Positions 1 through 5,785 of a stretch of 7,706 bases of DNA are shown here, piece after piece (position 1 is the stretch's first letter; every line of letters starts with the position of its first letter). Both the position numbers and the translations under genes were made by a program. Below the pieces are notes generated by a model. That model searched no databases, had not been told where the DNA came from, and was given only the letters and a program-made list of their open reading frames with translations. Source of the DNA: Leptolyngbyaceae cyanobacterium CSSed165cm_216 (lineage in GTDB: Bacteria > Cyanobacteriota > Cyanobacteriia > Phormidesmidales > Phormidesmidaceae); assembly GCA_007135385.1 (NCBI GenBank), contig SLIY01000018.1, forward strand, positions 1-7,706. Direction: 5' to 3'.

Positions 1-50
1 CATTGGTAGTCTTTGAGTAACTCGTCGATTAGTTCAGGTCGAAAGGTCAT
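1..50 (-). CDS. IS256-family transposase, N-terminal 16 codons only (runs off the left edge)
   Basis: The minus strand from position 50 reads MTFRPELIDELLKDYQ and then leaves the window. From memory of the family, this resembles the usual opening of IS256-type (mutator-like, DDE) transposases in cyanobacteria, in which an M-T-F-x-P-x-x-I-D-E-L-L-x-D-Y start precedes the P-E-D-L-x-G segment. The enzyme cuts and rejoins its own IS ends. The catalytic residues lie outside the window, so I cannot say whether the transposase is intact. An AAAGG Shine-Dalgarno-like motif (positions 59-63, minus strand) lies 8 bases before the ATG and supports this start. The next sequence outward is a plausible IS terminal repeat. 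With only 16 residues the family call rests on pattern recall, not a search. Confidence 0.7.
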   Translation of the reverse strand, partial: MTFRPELIDELLKDYQ

Positions 51-120
51 TGGGCTTACCTTTGGTAGTTAGTTCATTAGATCCTGTTTTGACCTCTGAC
101 ACAAACTAATTTACAGTCCC
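1..120 (-). mobile_element. End of an IS256-family insertion sequence inserted in the methyltransferase gene
   Basis: Positions 1-120 hold the transposase start (48-50) preceded on the minus strand by about 70 noncoding bases whose outer end reads GGGACTGTAAATTAGTTTGT (120 down to 101). IS256-family terminal repeats commonly carry a TTGTGT core near the tip, and the sequence here has TTTGTGTCA. The methyltransferase homology stops at codon E1260 (121-123), and its last four codons and stop fall in the IS side. The boundary is therefore placed at about 120/121, uncertain by a few bases. IS256 elements usually duplicate 8-9 bp of target, so bases 121-129 are the expected duplication. The other end of the element is outside the window. 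Confidence 0.65.
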
Positions 121-3100
121 CTCCAAAGTTGAGCCTTGAGCTCTAGACCATTCCTCATGCAAGGTACTTTGCACTAATGCAAAATCACCGTATGAATCCG
201 AAGAAATTATTACTGTGGCTTCACTTGCAACAATATTTGTAGAAACCATAGAAGCTGTCAGATACTTGCTGACTCTAGGAATAGCAAGAACCCGCTCATG
301 GCTTGAAATCGCCTCATAGAGTTCTATCGTAGGTCTTTTGAATTGCCACCATCTTCTAGCCTCATCTTTATCTGTAGCATTTCCAGATAACTTTTTATCC
401 CGCTCAGGCTTTACTCTTTCGCTAATTATGCTTAAGCAAAGAGGATATTCTATTGCATATGGTGAACCCTTAGGATTTTTAGGATTATCATGTTCGTGAT
501 CTAATGGGAAATTTCTGAAATTAATTATCCATCTACTTGCTGATTGACCTGGATGTGAATTAAGATCCTGCCCATTTAAGTAAGGGAAAAGAACTTCAGC
601 ATTTTTAGACTCTTCTATAATTAGGTTTTGAGCCTCTTCATAACTTAGGATAAAGCCTAGGCCCGAAGGCTTACTTCCTAAGAATGATTTATTTTTTTGG
701 GCAAGCAAGATATAAGGTTTCCCCATGGTCTTGCCAGGAATAGTTAAGAATGGAGTGATGCCAGAGACAGTTTTTTCATCTAAACTATATTTGCCATTCC
801 ATTCGCCTTTTCGCACCCAAATATAAGATACCTCCAGCATGGCTGTCCCTGGCCATTTACAGCTAGGAATGGCACGAAAAATAGAGAATCCTTTGGAAAC
901 TAATTGGTCTAGACCAACTTCACGAGTGTCACCTTGAGAGATTGTATTGGTTGAAATCAGGCCAAAGTTTCCGCTCTCTCGAATAAGATGACTTGAATTC
1001 AAAAAGAAAAAAGTGCAAAGGTCTGCGTTTCCTCGTTGATTCCCTGCGATTCTTTCCACTAAAAATTCTCTATAATCATCTCCAACGGTGCCAGTTATTT
1101 TTGATCCTCCCTGAAATGGTGGATTTCCTACAATTGCCGAAAATCCTGCCGGTGCCCCTTCTTCCAAAAACACCTCTGGAAACTCCAACGCCCAATGAAA
1201 CGGCTCCCTGGTTGGCTGTCCCTCTGGCTTGCCTGCATTCAGCATTCGCTGGGCCTTATCCCGAATCTGCCGCAGTTTGTTTTCCCGCTGTTGCTCATCC
1301 GGTTCCTCCAGAGCATCCGTAACCAGCCCCGATAGCACCCCCAGGTCTTCAACCTCAAGGTTCCCCGTCTTGCCCGCCTGGGCCAGCGCCTCGCCAATCA
1401 AATAATCTGCCGCAATTTTGATGTTGCTCGTCAGCGCCTCCGCCTCCGCTTGCAACGCCTCCTTGCGGGCCAGGTCTTGAATATCGTTCACCGTAAAGCT
1501 CTCTAGCTCCTGACGTTTGGCGATCGCCTGGGCCAGCAGCGGTCGCCAAATCTCCGATACCGTGCGCAACTGCACCGCCTCGTTATCGGGGTTCAGGTTC
1601 AAAAACTCGATCTGCTCTCGCCGGGTCACCCCCAGCAGCGAATCGCCACAGCGCAGGGCATGGTCGAGAAAGGTAAAGGGTCGATTCTTTTGCAGCGTAA
1701 TCAACCACAGGGAGAGCTTCGCCATCTCCACTGCCATCGGGTTTTTGTCTACCCCATAGAGGCAGCGATCGGCCACAATGCGGCGGGCGATCGCCAGGCG
1801 CTCATCGGGGTCATTGGGCAGAATGGCCTCCCCCGGTTCGGCAGCGGAGAGCGAGCCATCCGGCAAAATCCGTAGGATGGGCCTCTGGCCTGTCCCTAGG
1901 GTTTGGGCAGCCGGGACGGCTATTCCACAAGAGGGTTCTTCCTGTTCCCAGGCTTCCACCAGCCGCTCCGACAGGTAGCGGCACACCTGCACCAAAAAGG
2001 CACCGCTGCCCATGGCCATGTCGCACACCTTCAGCGCCAGCAGATCCGGGGCCGACTTCAGCCGCCATTCCTCCTTGGGTTTGCCCTCCGCTACGCCTGC
2101 GTAGACCAGCGGCTCCAAGGTGTATTTGACGATTTCTTCCGTCAGGGTTTTGGGGGTGTAGTGGGTGCCCGTCTCGCGGCGATCGCTGCCTTGGGTCACA
2201 AACACACTACCCGCCGGTATCACCGTCGGCTGGTCAAAGGTATCGAGACGAATGAGCTTGACCCAGGGCAGCACCCGCTGAAACAGCGCCGGGTCATTGT
2301 GGCAGGCGATTAGGAACTGGTTACGCTCCTGAGGGTCAAGGCCATGGTTTGGCTCTTGTAGGATAGACCTCTGGTCTGTCCCCTCTGGGGTTTGGCCAGC
2401 CGAGACGGCTACCCCACCAGAGGCTGGCAACAGCTTCTTCAGTGCCGCTTCCGACTTACCGGTGGCCTTATTCAAAAAGGTCAGTAAGTCTTGCTCCCCT
2501 TTGCTGTGCAGCCGCTCCAGTTCCTCCAGTGCTACCTCCGGCTGCTTATTCTTGGTGCCCAGCAACCCCAGAATGGTGCCCTTGGCCCGCACCGCCGTAT
2601 GGTCGAGCAGGCCCTCATAGACATGGCCAATCTGCTCAATATCCAGCGCCCGAAACGACACCTTGCGCGGCTCCACCGTGCCACCCACCCTAATTTGCAG
2701 CAGTTGCAGCGCCTCCAGCAGGTGCAGCACCGTGCGGTTGTTGATGGGGATGGGAGCCGCTAGGGTCTCTTGCCAGTGGGTGCCAGCCGGTCGCCCTTCT
2801 AAAAACGGAAAGCGATCGGGGTCAAACAGTTGCCCCCCGTAGGCGGGCAGCTTCAGCGCATCGTGATGAATGCCGCCGTGGACAGCCCGAAACGTGGCCA
2901 GCAACCGCACCCAGGCATCGTAGCGGCGCTCTAGCAGTTCTTCCCCTGCCTGGTCAGCTAATTCGCGCAGTTGGGCACGCAGGGTAGAGACCGCATAGAA
3001 CTGGTCATAAAGCGGATCCCCCAGCAGCAGCAGATCGCGCTCCTCTGCCGAGAACAAAAACACCAGCCGCATCATCACCGTCAGCGCCGCCTGATACAGC

Positions 3101-3900
3101 GCGGTTTCGGGTAGGCCGGTCAGTAGGGTGCGATCGCGGTCTTGGTCAATGCGATCAATGGCCTGCACCAGCACCTCCACCGCTTTACGCACCTGAAAGC
3201 CCAGCTGGTCGGTGACCTCCTGCTGGGCATCTTTACTGCGGGCCAGCAGGTCTTCTAGGGTTTCCCCCGCATCTGCCGCAAAGAACCGCCGCACCCCTAG
3301 CAAACTCTGAAACGCCCGCAGGGTCAGCTTTTCGTCCAGCCACAGGTTGCCATACCAGGAGATAAACCCCGTCGCCTCGCCCCTGGGGGCATTCACCAGC
3401 ATCCACTGCTCGCCATTGGTCAACAGCCCCAGGCGCACGTCGGTGGCGTGCAGCAGCTCCATCATCCCCGTCGCCGGAGACGCCTTCCACCGCGAGCCGC
3501 GATAGGTTTTCTCTAACCCCTGCTCGGTTGGCACCACCTGCACCAGCAGGCGCGGCTTACCGCCGTCAGGCTCCACCACCACCCAGTCGGGGCGCAGGGT
3601 GAGCTGATGCTCCGCAAAGGTCACCTTCAGCGCCGGGGGAATGCCCTGCCCACTGAGCAGCACCTCGTCAGGAAACTCCAGCAGATCCGTCAGCACCCAG
3701 CTCACCCAGGCCCGATGGATCGCCGGGTCGCTGCGGTAGTCGAGCCATTCTTCGTAGGCAGCCCGCAGGGCGCGGAAGCGATCGGCATCGTGGGCCTCTA
3801 GCCCGCTGGGGAAAGCCTCCAGCAGCACTTGCAGGCTGAGAAACGGCCCCGAGGCCTCAACTAGCGATAACCATTCGGCGTGGTGGCGTGCGATCAACAT
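106..3900 (-). CDS. Eco57I-like N6-adenine DNA methyltransferase (large defence/type IIG type), C-terminally truncated by an IS
   Basis: This 1264-residue protein would transfer a methyl group from S-adenosylmethionine to adenine in a specific DNA site. The N-terminal region has an LRPDW segment (D105) and a GLLTNGEQW stretch (158-166), recalling restriction-enzyme N-termini. The expected E-x-K is not seen: the strand reads LLVQV with Q121, so nuclease activity is doubtful. SAM-binding motif I is D627-M-A-M-G-S-G-A-F635, followed by a YGVDKNPMAVEMAKLSLWL helix region. Catalytic motif IV is N926-P-P-F929. The remainder should be the target-recognition domain. I chose ATG 3900 because MLIARHHAEWLSLVE matches the family start; upstream codons overlap the divergent gene and look noncoding. 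The end is abnormal: homologues I recall continue with an RYTP(T/S)DCFETFPFP-like segment after the STL, but here GTVN and a TAG derived from the IS follow. Two palindromic repeats lie in frame (residues about 494-516 and 657-677). The gene is AT-rich below about 1140 and GC-rich above. BREX PglX, DISARM DrmMI or a type IIG enzyme cannot be told apart without the missing neighbours. Confidence 0.85.
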   Translation of the reverse strand: MLIARHHAEWLSLVEASGPFLSLQVLLEAFPSGLEAHDADRFRALRAAYEEWLDYRSDPAIHRAWVSWVLTDLLEFPDEVLLSGQGIPPALKVTFAEHQLTLRPDWVVVEPDGGKPRLLVQVVPTEQGLEKTYRGSRWKASPATGMMELLHATDVRLGLLTNGEQWMLVNAPRGEATGFISWYGNLWLDEKLTLRAFQSLLGVRRFFAADAGETLEDLLARSKDAQQEVTDQLGFQVRKAVEVLVQAIDRIDQDRDRTLLTGLPETALYQAALTVMMRLVFLFSAEERDLLLLGDPLYDQFYAVSTLRAQLRELADQAGEELLERRYDAWVRLLATFRAVHGGIHHDALKLPAYGGQLFDPDRFPFLEGRPAGTHWQETLAAPIPINNRTVLHLLEALQLLQIRVGGTVEPRKVSFRALDIEQIGHVYEGLLDHTAVRAKGTILGLLGTKNKQPEVALEELERLHSKGEQDLLTFLNKATGKSEAALKKLLPASGGVAVSAGQTPEGTDQRSILQEPNHGLDPQERNQFLIACHNDPALFQRVLPWVKLIRLDTFDQPTVIPAGSVFVTQGSDRRETGTHYTPKTLTEEIVKYTLEPLVYAGVAEGKPKEEWRLKSAPDLLALKVCDMAMGSGAFLVQVCRYLSERLVEAWEQEEPSCGIAVPAAQTLGTGQRPILRILPDGSLSAAEPGEAILPNDPDERLAIARRIVADRCLYGVDKNPMAVEMAKLSLWLITLQKNRPFTFLDHALRCGDSLLGVTRREQIEFLNLNPDNEAVQLRTVSEIWRPLLAQAIAKRQELESFTVNDIQDLARKEALQAEAEALTSNIKIAADYLIGEALAQAGKTGNLEVEDLGVLSGLVTDALEEPDEQQRENKLRQIRDKAQRMLNAGKPEGQPTREPFHWALEFPEVFLEEGAPAGFSAIVGNPPFQGGSKITGTVGDDYREFLVERIAGNQRGNADLCTFFFLNSSHLIRESGNFGLISTNTISQGDTREVGLDQLVSKGFSIFRAIPSCKWPGTAMLEVSYIWVRKGEWNGKYSLDEKTVSGITPFLTIPGKTMGKPYILLAQKNKSFLGSKPSGLGFILSYEEAQNLIIEESKNAEVLFPYLNGQDLNSHPGQSASRWIINFRNFPLDHEHDNPKNPKGSPYAIEYPLCLSIISERVKPERDKKLSGNATDKDEARRWWQFKRPTIELYEAISSHERVLAIPRVSKYLTASMVSTNIVASEATVIISSDSYGDFALVQSTLHEEWSRAQGSTLEGTVN
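1520..1527. repeat. HIP1 octamer GCGATCGC
   Basis: Exact GCGATCGC palindrome, the highly iterated palindrome typical of many cyanobacterial genomes. Here it lies in the methyltransferase coding sequence. Further exact copies are at 1787-1794, 2179-2186, 3130-3137 and 5486-5493. All five are in the GC-rich part of the window. Confidence 0.95.
1787..1794. repeat. HIP1 octamer GCGATCGC
   Basis: Exact HIP1 copy in the methyltransferase gene, opposite codons of the ERLAIARRI stretch. Confidence 0.95.
1868..1934 (-). repeat. Palindromic repeat copy A, in frame inside the methyltransferase gene
   Basis: Read in the gene's direction, this copy is 51/60 identical to the intergenic copy at 4974-5040 over 20 codons and 51/60 to copy B, by hand alignment. 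It encodes SCGIAVPAAQTLGTGQRPIL (residues 657-676). It lies in the loop between the motif I helix (ending VEAWEQEEP) and the DERLAIARRIVADRCLYGVDKNP segment, where family members normally have variable linkers. The outer arms of the palindrome have decayed on the right side of the peptide (CGGATT where the intergenic copy has CAAGAA), as expected for an older insertion. Confidence 0.8.
2179..2186. repeat. HIP1 octamer GCGATCGC
   Basis: Exact HIP1 copy in the methyltransferase gene, opposite codons of the GSDRRETGTHYTP stretch that precedes the SAM-binding core. Confidence 0.95.
2353..2421 (-). repeat. Palindromic repeat copy B, in frame inside the methyltransferase gene
   Basis: This is the second genic copy, in the same orientation and reading frame as copy A. 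It encodes GGVAVSAGQTPEGTDQRSIL and then QE (S494 to E516). Relative to the other copies it has one additional codon (GAG) in the middle, which keeps the frame. It is 51/60 identical to copy A and 47/60 to the intergenic copy, ignoring that codon. It separates the KATGKSEAALKKLLPA helix from the NHGLDPQERNQFLIACHNDPA segment, a plausible surface linker before the methyltransferase core. Confidence 0.8.
3130..3137. repeat. HIP1 octamer GCGATCGC
   Basis: Exact HIP1 copy in the 5' half of the methyltransferase gene, opposite codons of the DQDRDRTLL stretch. Confidence 0.95.
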
Positions 3901-4067
3901 GAAGCTAACGTGCAGAGATAAGAGGGACAGTTTGACCAGGCTGGCGAGACCCAGGGACAGCAGGGACACAGTGGTTGGCCTAAGCCTATCGCCCTCAGCC
4001 CATCGCTGGGGCAGCCCCATCACACCTGGTAATATGCTGAAGCCACGATGCCCAAGCCCCATACGCC
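3901..4067. promoter_or_regulatory. Divergent intergenic region, likely holding both promoters
   Basis: This 167-bp spacer separates the 5' ends of the minus-strand methyltransferase and the plus-strand gene at 4068, so both promoters should lie here. A TAATAT/TATGCT stretch at 4030-4038 is a possible -10 for the plus-strand gene, but I find no convincing -35 at the right distance. Three GGGACA motifs lie between 3922 and 3970; I cannot show that they bind anything. Neither start has a strong Shine-Dalgarno sequence. Confidence 0.35.
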
Positions 4068-4637
4068 ATGACCGACGGTAGCCTCCTAGCCACGCTGCAC
4101 CTAGATGACCTCTGCCAAAACAGACCCGAGCGGCCCGGTTGGTCAATCACCTTTGGGGCCATGTGTGCCGAAGCCGCCGCCGTTTGCCTAGACGAGCAGG
4201 GCCATAGCCACCCTGTCAATCTACGCATCGAGGGCATCCAATCCGGTGAAATTGAGCTGCAATGGACAGCAGCAGATGATGTCATCCGCCGGTTCAACGC
4301 CGATCAAGACGTGGCAACCGAGTATGGAGCCTACGGCATGGCCGCCCTCAGCATGCCCTTTTGCACTGGCCTGACCATCATCGAGCGATCCATTAAGGGC
4401 AAAGGATTTGGCTTCGATTTTTGGCTCGGCTCCATCGACGAGGCGGGGGGTCTATTTCAGCGGAAAGCCCGCTTAGAAGTATCAGGCATTCGTAATGGTT
4501 CTGAAGCCCTCCTCCAATCCCGGCTTAAGATAAAGCTAAAGCAGATCAGCCCCTCAGACTCGGTAGCCCCTGGCTACGTGACGGTGGTTGAGTTTGGCAC
4601 CCCCCAGGCCCGTATTGTAGAAAAATGCAGAACCTAG
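4068..4637 (+). CDS. Conserved hypothetical protein, 189 residues
   Basis: I do not recognise a named domain. The protein is soluble, with no signal peptide or membrane segment. It looks like a mixed alpha/beta fold: an early WSITFGAMCAEAAAVCLDEQG segment, a strand-rich middle (HPVNLRIEGIQSGEIELQW), a glycine/aromatic patch (KGFGFDFWLGS) and a C-terminal strand (YVTVVEFGTP). ATG 4068 is the first good start after the divergent spacer, and GC-rich third positions support coding on this strand. Its last 13 bases overlap the next gene in another frame, which suggests one transcript and coupled translation. The nearby methyltransferase is transcribed away from it, so a shared function with restriction is only a guess. 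It appears intact. I believe similar proteins occur in other cyanobacteria but cannot confirm this here. Confidence 0.75.
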   Translation: MTDGSLLATLHLDDLCQNRPERPGWSITFGAMCAEAAAVCLDEQGHSHPVNLRIEGIQSGEIELQWTAADDVIRRFNADQDVATEYGAYGMAALSMPFCTGLTIIERSIKGKGFGFDFWLGSIDEAGGLFQRKARLEVSGIRNGSEALLQSRLKIKLKQISPSDSVAPGYVTVVEFGTPQARIVEKCRT

Positions 4638-4969
4638 AGTCCCTCCATCGAGAAGCTATGGATTTGGCCGACCAGGCCATTTTGGCGAGACAGCGGGGCG
4701 ATATGGAGGCGGTTTTAGCCTTCACTAAAGAGGCCTTTGCCAAAGAACGGGCCGCAGCAGACTTAGTCGCCAACCAGCTTGACCTAGAACCCACCCGCGC
4801 CGTGCTGCACCGCAGCGCCGCTGTACTTGCTCTAGAGTGCCACGAACTCCGTGAGGCAGAACGCCTGATTGGCCGAGCCCTGGCGGGTTACCCCCCCAAC
4901 GACATCGCCAACGAACTGCGCGATCTGCTGATGGAAGAAATCTACTCCCAGCGCCAGGCCATAGGTTAA
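4625..4969 (+). CDS. Small helical (TPR-like) hypothetical protein, 114 residues
   Basis: The protein is almost wholly helical and rich in Ala, Leu, Glu and Arg. Two helix pairs spaced like tetratricopeptide repeats can be seen: HREAMDLADQAILARQRGDM with EAVLAFTKEAFAKERAAADL, then RAVLHRSAAVLALECHELRE with EAERLIGRALAGYPP. The second pair (A..LAL..x..EAE.LI..AL...PP) is a fair TPR match. TPR proteins generally act as protein-binding scaffolds, so a partner, possibly the product of the overlapping upstream gene, is likely. The start at ATG 4625 lies inside the upstream gene (13-base overlap) with only a weak purine stretch (GTAGAAAAATG) as ribosome site, consistent with translational coupling. 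The palindromic repeat begins five bases after the stop codon and may end the transcript. The gene appears intact; its function is unknown. Confidence 0.75.
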   Translation: MQNLESLHREAMDLADQAILARQRGDMEAVLAFTKEAFAKERAAADLVANQLDLEPTRAVLHRSAAVLALECHELREAERLIGRALAGYPPNDIANELRDLLMEEIYSQRQAIG

Positions 4970-4973
4970 ATGA

Positions 4974-5040
4974 TTCTTGTGGGATAACCATCCTGGCTGT
5001 CCAGATCCCAGGGACAGGCCAGAGGCCCATCCCACAAGAA
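4974..5040 (+). repeat. Palindromic repeat copy C, intergenic hairpin
   Basis: TTCTTGTGGGAT (4974-4985) and ATCCCACAAGAA (5029-5040) form a perfect 12-bp inverted repeat. Inside it, CTGGCTGTCC and GGGACAGGCCAG pair imperfectly, giving a long hairpin. This is the best-preserved of three copies; the others are inside the methyltransferase gene on the opposite strand. Read on the plus strand it has an open frame (S-C-G-I-T-I-L-A-V-Q-I-P-G-T-G-Q-R-P-I-P) in the same frame used by the genic copies, although it is not translated here. Lying five bases after a stop codon it could act as a transcript end or stabilise mRNA, but no U-run follows, so it is not a classical intrinsic terminator. Confidence 0.85.
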
Positions 5041-5139
5041 CTATCACCCAGTAGAATAGCGCCCCGGCTATCCAGATAGAATGAGCCGATAAATCTAGCG
5101 ATACCCTAGAAGTAGATCATCCCTAGCGCGGGAAAATCC

Positions 5140-5748
5140 ATGGTTGCCCAGCCTCAGCCCACCTTCACCCCTGCGGAATACCTGGATTGGGAAGCTCAGC
5201 AGCCCTTTCGGTATGAGTATATGGATGGCCATATTGTGGCCATGACCGGTGGCACCATTCCCCATAACCAGATTGCGGTAAACCTAGTGGCCATCCTGCG
5301 CCCCCACCTGCGGGGTAAAGGCTGCAAGGTTCTCAGTAGCGATGCCAAAGTCGCTGTTTCTGAATCGGGGCCGTTTTACTATCCTGATGTCAGCGTCACC
5401 TGCGACCCACGAGACGCCAGCGCTCGCTCCTATATCCGCTATCCTTCGCTGGTAATCGAGGTATTGTCGGAGTCTACAGAAGCCCGCGATCGCGGTCGTA
5501 AATTTCGCCACTACCGCCGCATTGAGACCCTCAAAGAATATGTGCTCATCGACCCCGACCGGGTCTTGGTAGAGTGCTATCGGCGCAACGAGCGGGATAA
5601 CTGGGAGTTGGTTAACCCACTGGCAGACCTATCTGCGCTGACAATTCCTGACATTTCCCTCAACTTGGCGAGCGTGAATCTCGATATCTCCCTCTCCCAG
5701 ATTTATGAGGACGTAGTTTTTCCTGACGATGAACCCTTTATGAATTAG
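5140..5748 (+). CDS. Uma2-family protein (DUF820), PD-(D/E)XK nuclease fold
   Basis: The 202 residues are the usual length for this family, which is greatly expanded in cyanobacteria. The N-terminus has FTPAEYLDWEAQQPFRYEYMDG with the typical YE-x-x-DG turn, then HNQIAVNLVAIL. The nuclease-like core shows YYPDVSV with D83 and SLVIEVLSEST with E107, followed by R-D-x-x-x-K (D117, K121), the conserved helix KFRHYRR and KEYVLIDPDR. These positions fit the family's putative active site, so it appears catalytically complete. The cellular role of Uma2 proteins is not well established; endonuclease activity is inferred from the fold. The ATG at 5140 is followed at once by the expected MVAQPQPTFTPAEYL opening. 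The gene has its own upstream region containing the palindromic repeat, and it converges on the broken helicase with a 37-base gap. It carries a HIP1 site, so its composition is native-like. Confidence 0.93.
   Translation: MVAQPQPTFTPAEYLDWEAQQPFRYEYMDGHIVAMTGGTIPHNQIAVNLVAILRPHLRGKGCKVLSSDAKVAVSESGPFYYPDVSVTCDPRDASARSYIRYPSLVIEVLSESTEARDRGRKFRHYRRIETLKEYVLIDPDRVLVECYRRNERDNWELVNPLADLSALTIPDISLNLASVNLDISLSQIYEDVVFPDDEPFMN
5486..5493. repeat. HIP1 octamer GCGATCGC
   Basis: Exact HIP1 copy inside the Uma2 gene, in the codons for E-A-R-D-R-G. It is the only one to the right of the methyltransferase gene. Confidence 0.95.
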
Positions 5749-5785
5749 ATCGACAACCTCAGGTCAACAATACAGAATCGCTAAT

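Noticed and set aside
1201..1245. A possible fourth copy of the palindromic repeat (GGCTGTCCCTCTGGC)
   Set aside because: Only a short stretch matches, there are no arms, and the encoded GKPEGQPTREPFHWALEF runs directly into a segment normal for the family.
993..2763. Several plus-strand open frames opposite the methyltransferase gene
   Set aside because: They lie antisense to a well-supported coding sequence, have biased Pro/Arg/Cys-rich translations and match no family I know.
3922..3970. Three GGGACA motifs in the divergent spacer as operator sites
   Set aside because: The motif is short, the spacing irregular and the flanks unlike. Part of it resembles the CCCAGGGACAG inside the palindromic repeat, but there is too little for a call.
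3901..4146. Extension of the methyltransferase start up to 4146 (82 more residues)
   Set aside because: The extra stretch overlaps the divergent gene at 4068, has low-complexity Leu/Gly/Arg content and no family resemblance, whereas MLIARHHAEW at 3900 fits the family opening.
4725..5047. Minus-strand open frames over the TPR-like gene and the hairpin
   Set aside because: They are antisense to the coding gene and partly made of the palindromic repeat itself, with no sensible protein pattern.
5041..5139. TAGAAT motifs (5052-5057, 5077-5082) as the Uma2 promoter -10
   Set aside because: No acceptable -35 at 16-18 bases upstream of either; a promoter probably exists here but cannot be placed.
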